A DNA stretch of 64,000 nt, from the NCBI GenBank assembly GCA_016719755.1, contig JADJYM010000004.1:226686-290685 (forward strand), given 5' to 3'. Below are positions 31,808-40,290 of the stretch, piece after piece (position 1 is the first letter of the stretch; every line of letters begins with the position of its first letter). Source of the DNA: Novosphingobium sp. (GTDB lineage Bacteria; Pseudomonadota; Alphaproteobacteria; Sphingomonadales; Sphingomonadaceae). The translations under genes were made by a program, and so were the position numbers. The notes beneath the pieces were generated by a model. That model did no database searches. It saw only the letters and a program-made list of their open reading frames with translations, and was not told the DNA's origin.

Positions 31808-33123
31808 ATGAACATGGAAGATATGGTGATCGCCAGCGTCGATGATCACATCATCGAACCCCCGACGATGTTCGATGCCCACGTGCCAAAGGAACTGCTG
31901 GCGAAGATGCCGCGCTATGTCACCGGGGCTGATGGCCATGCCTTCTGGCACTGGGCGGCGGAGGACAAGACCACCTTCAACATCGGCCTCAACGCCGTGG
32001 TTGGCCGCCCCAAGGAAGAATACGGGATGGAGCCCGCCAACATCGAACAGATGCGGCGCGGCACCTGGGACGCGAAGGCCCATGTCGACGATATGAACGT
32101 CGGCGGGATCTATACCTCGGTCTGTTTCCCCACCTTCATCGGCTTTGACGGATCGTGGCTGTGGGACGCGAAGGACAAAGCCCTCGCCGAGCGGGTGGTC
32201 CAGGCCTACAACGATTGGCACATCGATGAATGGTGCACCCCTTTCCCCGGGCGCTACATCCCCACCGCCGTCCTGCCGCTGTGGGATCTGGACGCCACTT
32301 TGCGCGAACTGAAGCGGCTGGTGAAGAAGGGTTGCCGTTCGGTGACCTTCCCGTCCAACCCCTCGGTCAAGGGGCTCAAACCCATCCACGATCCGGCCTA
32401 CGAGCCGATCTGGGCCTTCTGCAACGACAACCACGTGGTGCTGAACTGCCATATCGGCACCGGCCAGGCGCCGCTCTACGCCTCGGAAATGTCGCCGATC
32501 TCGGCGTGGATCTCCTCGCTGCCGATGGCGATTTCCACCGATGCATCGGACCTGCTGCACCTGCGCGCGCTGCTGCGTTATCCGAACCTCAAGTTCTCGC
32601 TGTCGGAAGGCGGGATCGGCTGGATTCCCTATTTCCTCGAACGTGCCGACTTCACCTATCGCCACCACGGCGCCTGGGTGCGCTGCGACTGGGGCGGCAA
32701 GCTGCCGAGCGAGGTGTTCCGCGAACACTTCCTGTCCTGCTTCATCGAGGACAAGTTCGGTTGCCGCCACTATGACGAGATCGGCGAGGACATCATCGCC
32801 TATGAATGCGACTATCCGCATTCAGACTGCACCTGGCCGGACGTGGCCGAAGGGCTGTGGGACAATGTCAGCCACCTGCCCGACCGGATCATCGACAAGA
32901 TCACCCACCAGAACACCTATGCGTTCTTCGGGGTCGATCCGATCGCGGCTGGCGGCGGGCGGGACAACTGCACCGTTGGCGCGCTGCGGAAAAAGCGGCG
33001 GCAGGGGTGGATACCGCCCCGGTCTCGCTGCCCGGCAAGGACGCGCGGGTAGAGGGCGATTTCGACCATCCGGTGACCGCCGGGGACGTGTGGAAAACGC
33101 TCAGCGAGCGCAAGAAGGGCTGA
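31808..33123 (+). CDS. Amidohydrolase-2 family protein, C-terminus frameshifted
   Basis: As given, the frame stops at 33052 after non-family residues. One missing base in the A5 run at 32990-32994 restores KKAAAGVDTAPVSLPGKD and a stop at 33123, giving about 438 residues. The ATG at 31808 is preferred over the upstream in-frame reading. Motifs are ASVDDHIIEPP, LNCHIGTGQ and YECDYPHSDCTWPD. It is a more distant paralog of the proteins at 7994 and 11120, with extra length. Members act on metal-coordinated aromatic or ring-cleaved acids. Operator A lies upstream. Confidence 0.75.
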
Positions 33124-33156
33124 GCGATCCGGAAGTGCCTTGCATGACTCCCGGAA

Positions 33157-33173
33157 ACTGACGTAGCGTCAAC
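33157..33173. promoter_or_regulatory. Operator palindrome B: TGACG-TAG-CGTCA
   Basis: A perfect 5-bp repeat (33159-33163 and 33167-33171) with the same 3-base spacer as palindrome A, located between the amidohydrolase and the SDR start at 33223. Confidence 0.6.
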
Positions 33174-33190
33174 TGCAAGATCGCAGCGCC

Positions 33191-33203
33191 TGACGCCGCG
33201 TCA
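33191..33203. promoter_or_regulatory. Operator palindrome C: TGACG-CCG-CGTCA
   Basis: A second perfect copy, centred 32 bases after copy B (three helical turns), 20 bases before the SDR start. The spacing suggests two dimers on one DNA face. Confidence 0.6.
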
Positions 33204-33222
33204 TTCCGGGAGAGTGCGAGAC

Positions 33223-34014
33223 ATGGAGCATCTGGCGGGCAAGGTCGCCGTGGTCAGCGGGGCCTCGAAGGGCATGGGGCGGCACTTCGTTGCCGCCATG
33301 GTCGATGCGGGGATGAAGGTTGCCGCGCTGGCCCGGCCTTCCCCCCAGCTTGACGAGCTGGCCGCGCGGCACGGTGATGCCGTGCTGGCGATCCCCTGCG
33401 ATGTCACCTCCAGCGAGGCGGTGAACCGGGCCGTGGCGCAAACAGCTGAAAGGTTCGGGCGGATCGACGTGCTGGTCAACAACGCGGCGATCTATCACCC
33501 CTTTGCGTTCGGCGAAGGTTCGGACGCCATCATCCGCGCCCATCTGGACATCAACGTGCTGGGGGTGGCCTGGCTGATCCGCGCGGCAATTCCGCACCTT
33601 AAACAGACGCAGGGCCAGATCGTCAGCATCTCCAGCGAGAGCGTGCATATGCCCTTCCCGATGCTGGCGCTCTATGCCGCAACCAAGGCGGCGGTCGAAA
33701 CGCTGTCGGCGGGCCTGCGCGATGAACTGCGCAGCGACGGTATCCGGGTCAGCGTGCTGCGCTCCGGCTCGGTCTCGGGCGGGTCGGGCGGGGAAAGCTG
33801 GTCTGACGCGGAAAAGCAGGCGTTCTACACCAAGATCGTGGCGACCGGCCACGCCGCCATGTCCGGATCGCCCGCCACGCCGGAATCGATGGCCCGGGCG
33901 CTGATCGCCACCATCGGGCTGCCACGCGACATCAGCGTCGACCTGATCGAGGTCCGCGCCGCGCAGGAGGGTCTGCCCGAAGGCGCCCGGCAGGTAACGG
34001 ACAGCCCTTCGTGA
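33223..34014 (+). CDS. SDR oxidoreductase
   Basis: 263 residues from the ATG at 33223 (GGGAGAG upstream; the GTG three codons earlier is too close to it). VVSGASKGMGRHFVAAM is the cofactor site, NNAAIYHPF follows, and SISSESVHMPFPMLALYAATK gives Ser, Tyr and Lys. The C-terminal part is short and variable, resembling general SDRs rather than hydroxyacyl-CoA dehydrogenases. Its stop overlaps the MFS start (GTGA). It is preceded by palindromes B and C, so it probably begins a separately controlled transcript. Confidence 0.8.
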   Translation: MEHLAGKVAVVSGASKGMGRHFVAAMVDAGMKVAALARPSPQLDELAARHGDAVLAIPCDVTSSEAVNRAVAQTAERFGRIDVLVNNAAIYHPFAFGEGSDAIIRAHLDINVLGVAWLIRAAIPHLKQTQGQIVSISSESVHMPFPMLALYAATKAAVETLSAGLRDELRSDGIRVSVLRSGSVSGGSGGESWSDAEKQAFYTKIVATGHAAMSGSPATPESMARALIATIGLPRDISVDLIEVRAAQEGLPEGARQVTDSPS

Positions 34015-35417
34015 ATCCTCCCGCCCGGATGCCCTGGGCCTTGCTCGGGGCGCTGTGGGTCGCGGAAATGACCAGCAGCTTCGAAAGCGCGATGATCCTT
34101 GCCGCGCTGAAGGTGCTGGTCGTCCAGTTCGGCGATGCGGCCAAGGTCGGCTGGCTGGTTACCGCTTTCCTGATCGTAGGCGCGGCGATGTCGGCTCTGG
34201 TCGGGCGGCTGGGCGACATCTACGGGCGCCAGCGGGTGCTGCTGGTGGTGCTGGCGATCGGCATGGCCGGATCGCTGCTGAGCGCGGCCAGCTCCAGCTA
34301 TGGGCTGGTCCTCGCAGGCCGGGTGATGCAAGGCGCGACTACCGCGATCCTGCCGCTGGTGATCGGGCTGGTGCGCGAGAACCTGCCGCCCGAGCGCGTG
34401 CCTGCGGGCATCGGCCTGATGATTTCCGGCGCCTCGATCGGCACGGCGGCCGGGCTGATCCTGGGCGGGGCGATCGTCGATCTGGCCAGCTGGCATGGCA
34501 TCTTTGTGGCCAGCGCCGCCTTCTGCCTGATCTCGCTGCTGCTGGTCCGCAGCCTGGTTCCGCCCTCGCGCCGTGCGGCGTTGAGCCAGCCGGTCGACTG
34601 GTGGTCGGGCATCCTGTTCGCGCCGGGGGTCACGCTGGTGCTGCTCTACCTGGCGGGCGGCAAGGCCTGGGGCTGGGGTAGCCCGGCGGCGCTGGCCCTG
34701 ATCGTTTCCGGCACGGCGCTGTGTGTGCTGTGGTGGCGCCGCGCGCTGTCCAGTGCCAATCCGCTGATCGACGTGCGCACGCTGACGCACCGTCCGATCG
34801 CCGTGGTCTGCGCCGCCAGCGCGCTGGTGGCGATGGGGACGCTGCAGATTACCGTGTTCTTCTCGCTGCTGCTTCAGGCGCCGGTCTGGACCGGGCTGGG
34901 CCTGGGCCTGTCTGCGACCGTCGCGGGGCTGGTCAAGCTGCCCTCCAACCTCACTTCGGTTTTCGCCGGGCCGCTCAGCGGCTGGCTGACCGGGCGCGGC
35001 GGCGGGCGCACGGCGATGGTCGCGGGCGGGCTTGTCACCACCCTGGGCTGGATTCTGGTGCTGTTCGATACCAGCAGCGTCGGGATCATTGTCGCCCAGC
35101 TGATCGTCATTTCCTTCGGCACGACCATGCTGTTCGCGGTCGCGCCGACAATCATCGCCGCCGAAGTCCCGACCGAGCGGACCAGCGAGGTTACCGGCAT
35201 GCTGGGCGTGATCCGCGGGCTGTTCATGGGTGTGGGCTCGCAGATCGTCACCACGATTCTCGCGCTCGACAGTGTCACGCGGGGAGCGGAGCGCTATCCT
35301 TCGCCCCAGGCCTATCAGTGGGCACTGATCGCGATCATCGCGCTGACCGCCGGGGCGACCGCGATTGCGCTGGCCCTGCCCAAACGCACCGCGCTTGCCT
35401 CGGCAGCGCATAATTGA
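34011..35417 (+). CDS. MFS transporter, DHA2/EmrB-like (14 helices)
   Basis: 468 residues, GTG start overlapping the SDR stop. The motif GRLGDIYGRQRVLL is the MFS loop 2-3 signature and GRVMQGATTAILPL is typical of the DHA2 drug/proton antiporter branch. About 14 hydrophobic segments are visible. It could export toxic intermediates or take up substrate. It lies between an SDR and the DUF35/Ltp pair of the same strand. Confidence 0.85.
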   Translation: MNPPARMPWALLGALWVAEMTSSFESAMILAALKVLVVQFGDAAKVGWLVTAFLIVGAAMSALVGRLGDIYGRQRVLLVVLAIGMAGSLLSAASSSYGLVLAGRVMQGATTAILPLVIGLVRENLPPERVPAGIGLMISGASIGTAAGLILGGAIVDLASWHGIFVASAAFCLISLLLVRSLVPPSRRAALSQPVDWWSGILFAPGVTLVLLYLAGGKAWGWGSPAALALIVSGTALCVLWWRRALSSANPLIDVRTLTHRPIAVVCAASALVAMGTLQITVFFSLLLQAPVWTGLGLGLSATVAGLVKLPSNLTSVFAGPLSGWLTGRGGGRTAMVAGGLVTTLGWILVLFDTSSVGIIVAQLIVISFGTTMLFAVAPTIIAAEVPTERTSEVTGMLGVIRGLFMGVGSQIVTTILALDSVTRGAERYPSPQAYQWALIAIIALTAGATAIALALPKRTALASAAHN

Positions 35418-35429
35418 CATATCGTCAAT
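35413..35429. promoter_or_regulatory. Operator palindrome D: ATTGACA-TAT-CGTCAAT
   Basis: The fourth copy of the local palindrome, with one base change in the left arm (TGACA). It overlaps the MFS stop and lies 20 bases before the DUF35 GTG start. Confidence 0.55.
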
Positions 35430-35448
35430 AAACCAACCGGAGAGTCCC

Positions 35449-35856
35449 GTGCTGCCCCTGCCCGAACTGACGGCCGAGAATACCGCCTTCTGGACCGGAG
35501 GCGAACGCGGCGAACTGATGATCGCCTTTTGCGAGGATTGCGCCCACGCGGTTCATCCCCCGCAGCTGCTCTGCCCCCGATGCCATTCGCAGCGGGTAAG
35601 CCCCCGCGCGGTTGCGGGCACCGGGACGGTCTACACCTTCACCGTCAACCACCAGCCTTGGATTCCGGGCATGGACGTGCCGTTCATCCTCGCCGTGGTC
35701 GATGTCGACGGCGCCCCCGGCGTGCGCGTCACCACCCGCCTGACGGGGGCGGACCCGCAAGCGGTCCGCATCGGCCAGCGGGTGCGGATCGGCTTCGAGC
35801 AGAGCGGCGACGTCTGGATTCCCGTATGGCACGCCAATGAGGGAGACGCGGCATGA
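35449..35856 (+). CDS. DUF35 zinc-ribbon/OB-fold protein, partner of Ltp-like protein
   Basis: 135 residues from a GTG at 35449 with GGAGAG upstream. The zinc ribbon is CEDCAH and CPRC, and the OB fold contains GTGTVYTFTVNHQPWIPG. It pairs with the following Ltp-like gene, whose ATG overlaps its stop (ATGA). It is similar in form to the DUF35 at 23232. It would bring acyl-CoA substrate to the thiolase-fold subunit. Confidence 0.85.
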   Translation: MLPLPELTAENTAFWTGGERGELMIAFCEDCAHAVHPPQLLCPRCHSQRVSPRAVAGTGTVYTFTVNHQPWIPGMDVPFILAVVDVDGAPGVRVTTRLTGADPQAVRIGQRVRIGFEQSGDVWIPVWHANEGDAA

Positions 35857-37028
35857 GCGCGCTGGCCAAGGCCACGATCACCGGCGTCGGCATGTCCGAC
35901 ATCGGCCGCAACACGAACCGGCCCGCGATCCTCCACCTCGCCGAAGCGGCCGACCGCGCGCTGGAACGCGCCGGTCTGACCCGCGCCGATATCGACGGGA
36001 TCGCCACCTATCCCGGCAAGGCGGAAAATTCCCCCGGGATGTCGCCGCTCGGCACGGGCGAAGTGCGCGGCGCGCTTGGCCTCCAGACCCGCTGGCACAG
36101 CGCGGTGCCCGATGGCCCGGCGCAGATGGCGCCGATCATGGTTGCGGCCATGGCGGTGATGACCGGGCAGGCGCGCCATGTGCTGTGCTTCCGCGCCCTG
36201 ACCGAAAGCTCCTCGCAAACGGCGGGCCGCCGCGCCTCCATCGCCGGGGCGGGCAAGGCGCAGATCGGCGGCTGGATGAGCTGGCTGGCCTCGGTCGGCG
36301 CGCTTTCCGCCTCGAACTGGGCGGGCTGGATGGCGCAGCGCTGTTTCCACGAATTTGGCATGACCCGCGAACACCTGGGCATGATCGCGGTGGCCGAGCG
36401 CCAGTTCGCCTGCCTGAATCCGATGGCGGTGATGCAGAAGCCGCTGACGATGGAGGATTACATGGCGGCGCGGATGATCTCCACCCCGCTGTGCCTGTTT
36501 GACTGCGACGTGCCGATCGACGGCGCGGCGGTGGTGATCGTGTCCGCCGCCGATGCCGCGCGCGATTGCCGCCTGCCGCCGATCCGGATCGAGGCGATGG
36601 GATCGGCGCTGCGATCACAGGAAACCTGGGACCAGCGCGCCGACCTCACCACCATGGGATCGCACGATTCCGCCGCAGACATGTGGGCGCGCACCGATAT
36701 CAAGCCGCATGAGATCGACGTGCTGGGGCTGTATGACGGCTTCTCGATCTTCGTGCCGATGTGGCTGGAGGCGCTGGGCCTGTGCGGCCACGGCGAGGCG
36801 AAGGACTTCATCGCGGAGGGCAACATCGCCCCCGGCGGACACTATCCGGTCAACACCGGGGGGGGGCAGCTGTCGGGCGGGCGGCTCCACGGCTTCGGCC
36901 TGCTGCACGAGGTCTGCCTGCAACTGTGGGGCCAGGCCGGCGCGCGCCAGCTGGCCGATCCCAAGGTTGGCGTCTGCGGCATGGGCGGCGGCTTCATTGC
37001 CGGATCGATGCTGCTCCAGCGCGACTGA
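35853..37028 (+). CDS. Thiolase-fold lipid-transfer (Ltp/SCP-x-like) protein
   Basis: 391 residues. ITGVGMSDIGRNTNRPA is the N-terminus; the site of the thiolase nucleophile reads WHSAVPDGPAQMAP with no Cys; GLYDGFSIFVPMWLEALGLC and YPVNTGGGQLSGGRLHGFG are close to the 22046 protein. It lacks the thiolase Cys, which favours a retro-aldolase role with DUF35. Its last 35 bases overlap the convergent amidohydrolase gene, so transcription of the two may interfere. Confidence 0.8.
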   Translation: MSALAKATITGVGMSDIGRNTNRPAILHLAEAADRALERAGLTRADIDGIATYPGKAENSPGMSPLGTGEVRGALGLQTRWHSAVPDGPAQMAPIMVAAMAVMTGQARHVLCFRALTESSSQTAGRRASIAGAGKAQIGGWMSWLASVGALSASNWAGWMAQRCFHEFGMTREHLGMIAVAERQFACLNPMAVMQKPLTMEDYMAARMISTPLCLFDCDVPIDGAAVVIVSAADAARDCRLPPIRIEAMGSALRSQETWDQRADLTTMGSHDSAADMWARTDIKPHEIDVLGLYDGFSIFVPMWLEALGLCGHGEAKDFIAEGNIAPGGHYPVNTGGGQLSGGRLHGFGLLHEVCLQLWGQAGARQLADPKVGVCGMGGGFIAGSMLLQRD

Positions 37029-38346
37029 AGGCAACCCGCCCGCCAATCAGGGTCAGGCGCAACCGCTCGGCGGTGAGGTCTGCCAGCACATCGGCGAGCG
37101 TGCCCTCGCACAGGATCAGGTCGGCGGTTGCGCCCGGCGCAATCTTGCCCCGGCAATAGAGCTTCAGCGCCGTCATGGGCGCCAGCCGCTGTCCCGCCCC
37201 CAGCACAGCGCCGCCCGCCGTTTGCCGCACAACCGCGCTGCGCATCGCCAGCCACGGATCGGCGCAGGCATAGGGCGCGTCCGACCCGCCGAGCAGGGCA
37301 ATGCCCGCAGCGGCCAGGCTGGCGGCGGGATACAGCTCCTCCCCGCGCGCCACCCCCAGCGTCTCGCGGTAGCGCTCGCCCCGGTCGTGGATGAAGGCCG
37401 GATTGGTGCAGACGATCAGCCCGGCTGCCGCGATCACCGGCACGAAGGCGGCGGGGATCAGCCCGCCATGCTCGATCCGGTCTCCAGTCCGCGCGCCGCC
37501 CGCCAGGTCCAGCGCGGCAAGGTAGAGCGCCAGTTCCGCCTCGGTCACGCAGTGCGCCGCGACCGCGCGTCCCGCAACCCGCGCGGCGCCAATCCGCGCG
37601 GCAAGGTCTTCCAGCGGCGGCGGATCGCGCTCGTCGAAGGCCAGCTTGAGCGGGCCGAGGGTATAGCCCTCCCCCGCCGCCAGTTCCTCGCTGCCCATCA
37701 GCGTCAGCCGCTGCGGCACGGCGCCGCTAAGGATCGCGGCTTCCTCCGGTCCGTTGTGCGCGGTGGCATCGGTCAGCGCGGTGAGGCCCAGCGCGGCAAG
37801 CCTGGCTCCTTCGGCGCCAAGGTCCGGCAGCGCGCCGGATAGCGCCCGGGCCAGCCAGGCGTCCTCGCGCCAGAAGCGCCCGGTGGGGCGGCCCGCCGCA
37901 TCGCGCTCCGCGCCTGGCGGCAGCTCGGCTGCCAGCAGGGCCAGCGCCGCCGAGTTCAGCACCCGTAGCGCGCCCGTCCGGTCAGCCAGGCGCACGGGCC
38001 GGTCCGCCACCCAGCCATCCAGCAGCGCCGCATCGGGTAGGCCGCAGGCGCGCTCGTCATAGCCGACCGCGCGAATCCAGCCCTGCCCCGGGGCCGCGCG
38101 CAAGGCCCGCGCGACAGCCCCGGGATCGGTCAGCCCGGCCAGATCGACCGACTGCTGCCGCGCGGCGAGCGCCAACAGATGCAGGTGATGATCGTGGAGG
38201 CCTGGCAGCAGCACACCGCCCCCGCCGTCGATTTCCTCGCCGCAGGCGGGCAGACCCGGTCCGACCGCCACGATGGTGCCACCGGCCAGCGCGACGTCCA
38301 TCGGATCGCCGCCCCATGGCCGAACATCGCGCAGCACCAGCCTCAC
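36994..38346 (-). CDS. Amidohydrolase-3 family protein
   Basis: 450 residues from a GTG at 38346 that overlaps the CaiB stop (GTGA). PGLHDHHLHLLALAA carries the H-x-H pair, with further His in AAHCVTEAELAL and RIEHGG, and GGSDAPYACADPW the C-terminal Asp. A beta-sandwich flank at both ends (VRLVLRDVRPWGGDPMD, ADLILCEGTLADVL) matches YtcJ-like amidohydrolases. It hydrolyses C-N or C-O bonds of unknown substrates. It ends the MaoC-crotonase-CaiB-amidohydrolase operon. Confidence 0.8.
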   Translation of the reverse strand: MRLVLRDVRPWGGDPMDVALAGGTIVAVGPGLPACGEEIDGGGGVLLPGLHDHHLHLLALAARQQSVDLAGLTDPGAVARALRAAPGQGWIRAVGYDERACGLPDAALLDGWVADRPVRLADRTGALRVLNSAALALLAAELPPGAERDAAGRPTGRFWREDAWLARALSGALPDLGAEGARLAALGLTALTDATAHNGPEEAAILSGAVPQRLTLMGSEELAAGEGYTLGPLKLAFDERDPPPLEDLAARIGAARVAGRAVAAHCVTEAELALYLAALDLAGGARTGDRIEHGGLIPAAFVPVIAAAGLIVCTNPAFIHDRGERYRETLGVARGEELYPAASLAAAGIALLGGSDAPYACADPWLAMRSAVVRQTAGGAVLGAGQRLAPMTALKLYCRGKIAPGATADLILCEGTLADVLADLTAERLRLTLIGGRVAFSRAGAASIRQ

Positions 38347-39266
38347 GCCAGCAGCTCCGCATAGGTCGCCGCGACGGGGGCCATCGCCATGTCGATCACT
38401 CCGCGCCCGCCCGCCAGCACGGCCAGCGCCGCTTCCAGCCCGGTCAGCGGATCGGCCAGCGCATCGCCCAGAAAGCGCGGCTCGCCGATGTCCCACCGCA
38501 CCAACCCGCCCGCCACCGCGCAGTCATCGCCAAAGCCGACGCGGCTTGCGCCCGCGCCGGTAAAGCCGTGCGCGGAGATCGCCACCCAGGCGAGCTTGGG
38601 GAAACGCGCGGGCTCCAGCCCAAGCCGCGCCAGCGCCGCCGGGCGGGCGCTGGTCACCACCGCGTCCGCATCGGCCAGCAGCGCGTAAAGCTCCGCGAGC
38701 CCCGCCTCACTCGCCAGATCGAGCGGCACCCGGCGCTTGGCGCCGTTCAGCAGCGCATCGAGCCGGGGGGAGGATTGCGGCGTCGGATCGGGGCGGCGCA
38801 GGCTTTCCACCCGCACCACTTCCGCCCCCGCGCGCGCCAGCAGACCGGCGCACAGCGGCCCGGCCCACAGCGCGGAAAAGTCCACGACCCTGCGCGGCAC
38901 CCGCGTTCCATCCAGAGCAGCCAGGGGAAGCGGCACCGCCTCAGCCAGCACGGCAACCGGCAATTGCAGTTCAGCGGCGCGGGCGCAAAATTCGGCCGCC
39001 GGAAGGCTGCGCGCCAGTTCTTCCAGCGAAGGCCACGGATCGCCCTCCTCCCCAGTCAGCGCCGGCACGACCGCGCGGTCGTCCTCGCGCGCCAGGTTGA
39101 GTGCAATCCAGCCATCGGCGGCAGCGATCAGGCGGCAATGGCGGTTGGCGGAACTGCGCCCCGGTGCATCAAGCCCGCCGGGGGCGTCGCGCGCCAGAAG
39201 CTGCGCCGGAGTCAGGCCAAAGCGCGCGGTCCGCTCTGCCAGCAGCGCGTGGAGCCGTTCGATCAT
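38343..39266 (-). CDS. CaiB-family CoA-transferase with unusual domain order
   Basis: 307 residues, short for the family (about 400). The normal N-terminal core occurs late: RRVVDFSALWAGPLCAGLL begins near residue 126, and the catalytic-Asp region DALADPLTGLEAALAVLAGG is close to the C-terminus. Residues 47-110 (ADGWIALNLAR, LPAAEFCARAAELQLPV) resemble what usually lies at the C-terminal end. The order thus looks circularly permuted, or like the middle of a tandem CaiB with both ends gone. The ATG overlaps the crotonase stop (ATGA). Confidence 0.7.
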   Translation of the reverse strand: MIERLHALLAERTARFGLTPAQLLARDAPGGLDAPGRSSANRHCRLIAAADGWIALNLAREDDRAVVPALTGEEGDPWPSLEELARSLPAAEFCARAAELQLPVAVLAEAVPLPLAALDGTRVPRRVVDFSALWAGPLCAGLLARAGAEVVRVESLRRPDPTPQSSPRLDALLNGAKRRVPLDLASEAGLAELYALLADADAVVTSARPAALARLGLEPARFPKLAWVAISAHGFTGAGASRVGFGDDCAVAGGLVRWDIGEPRFLGDALADPLTGLEAALAVLAGGRGVIDMAMAPVAATYAELLA

Positions 39267-40249
39267 GGCTCTACCGCGTGGATCAGGCCCCAGTCACGGG
39301 CCTGCGCGGCGCCCAGCCGGAACGCGCCGAGCGTCAGCCAGAACAACCGGTGCCGTCCCACGGTACGCGCCAGAGTGACCGTGCCGCCCGCTCCGGGGAT
39401 CAGCCCCATGCGCAGTTCGGGCAATTGCACCAGCAGGTCCGGTGCGGCGCGGCGGCGGGCGGCGGCGGCGGGCACTTCGATCCCCGCACCGATGCAGGCG
39501 CCGTGGAGATGAACCTCGGCGCGGGGGCCGAGCAGGTGGAGCAGGCGCGCGCAGCTGCGCTGGGTCCGGATCACGTGCGCGGCGGCGAGATCACCAGTGC
39601 TGCCGAATTCCGCGAGCGCCCCGCCGCTGGAAAAGCAGCGGCCATCGCCTTTCAGGATCAGGCGCGGCAGCGACGGGTCTTCCAGCACGTTGACCAGCGC
39701 CTCGTAAAGCGCATCGCGCATCGCCGCCGTCATCGCGTTCCGGCTGGCGGGAGAGGCGAGCGTCAGGGTGACGGTATCGTCATCGCGTTCATAGCGGACT
39801 GTGCCTCCGGCGACGGCGGCGGGATCGCCCCGCGCCGCAAGCCAGCGGGCGAACTCGGCTCCACCCAGCAGCGCAGAGTAAGCCAGCGATTCAAGCTCAA
39901 GCGCGGCATCGAAACGCAGCTCCTCGCCATGCCGCAGCACCCGCGCCAGCAGAGCGGTGGCGACCGGGCTGGCCGCCGCAGTGGCCCTGATCGCCGCAAG
40001 CTGCGCGTCGATCCGCTGCGGCGCAACGCTGACCCACGGCGCGGGCGCTGCGGGACGGCAGGTCACCATCGCATCGTAAAGCGCCGGATCGAGCGCGGGC
40101 AGGTCCCCCGCCCGGTCCAGCGCCACCGCGACCGCGCCGGGCGGAACGCGCGCGCCCGGCGCGAGCACCGCCAGCGGCGACCCGCCAAGCGGCGAATACG
40201 CCTCTGCGGCCAGGAGATCAGATGGGACGGACGGCATCGGCCCGTTCAT
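39263..40249 (-). CDS. Crotonase with an N-terminal extension resembling a crotonase C-terminus
   Basis: About 328 residues. The crotonase core starts late (VTLTLASPASRNAMTAAM near 165) and ends soon after PELRMGLIPGAGGT and GLIHAVEP, without the usual last 50 residues. The first part contains a helical stretch (SPVATALLARVLRHGEELRF, ALELESLAYSALLGG) like the missing C-terminal segment. The PE Glu is kept; the second Glu position reads FWLTLG. The start is uncertain (ATG at 40249 or 40237). It is coupled to the CaiB gene. Similar long crotonases exist in actinobacteria as I recall, but the function is not known to me. Confidence 0.65.
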   Translation of the reverse strand: MNGPMPSVPSDLLAAEAYSPLGGSPLAVLAPGARVPPGAVAVALDRAGDLPALDPALYDAMVTCRPAAPAPWVSVAPQRIDAQLAAIRATAAASPVATALLARVLRHGEELRFDAALELESLAYSALLGGAEFARWLAARGDPAAVAGGTVRYERDDDTVTLTLASPASRNAMTAAMRDALYEALVNVLEDPSLPRLILKGDGRCFSSGGALAEFGSTGDLAAAHVIRTQRSCARLLHLLGPRAEVHLHGACIGAGIEVPAAAARRRAAPDLLVQLPELRMGLIPGAGGTVTLARTVGRHRLFWLTLGAFRLGAAQARDWGLIHAVEP

Positions 40250-40290
40250 CGGCCAATCCGCCGCCCCAGGCAATGGTCCGGCGTGGCGGC

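Noticed and set aside
32986-32996. Programmed -1 frameshift at the A5G run in the amidohydrolase
   Set aside because: The canonical slippery heptamer needs six A before G; only five are present and no stimulatory structure was evident. A one-base deletion is simpler.
36858-36866. 9-G run as another slippage tract
   Set aside because: It codes for Gly-Gly in the conserved NTGGGQLSGG motif of the Ltp-like protein, frame is intact on both sides, and short G runs are common at this GC content.
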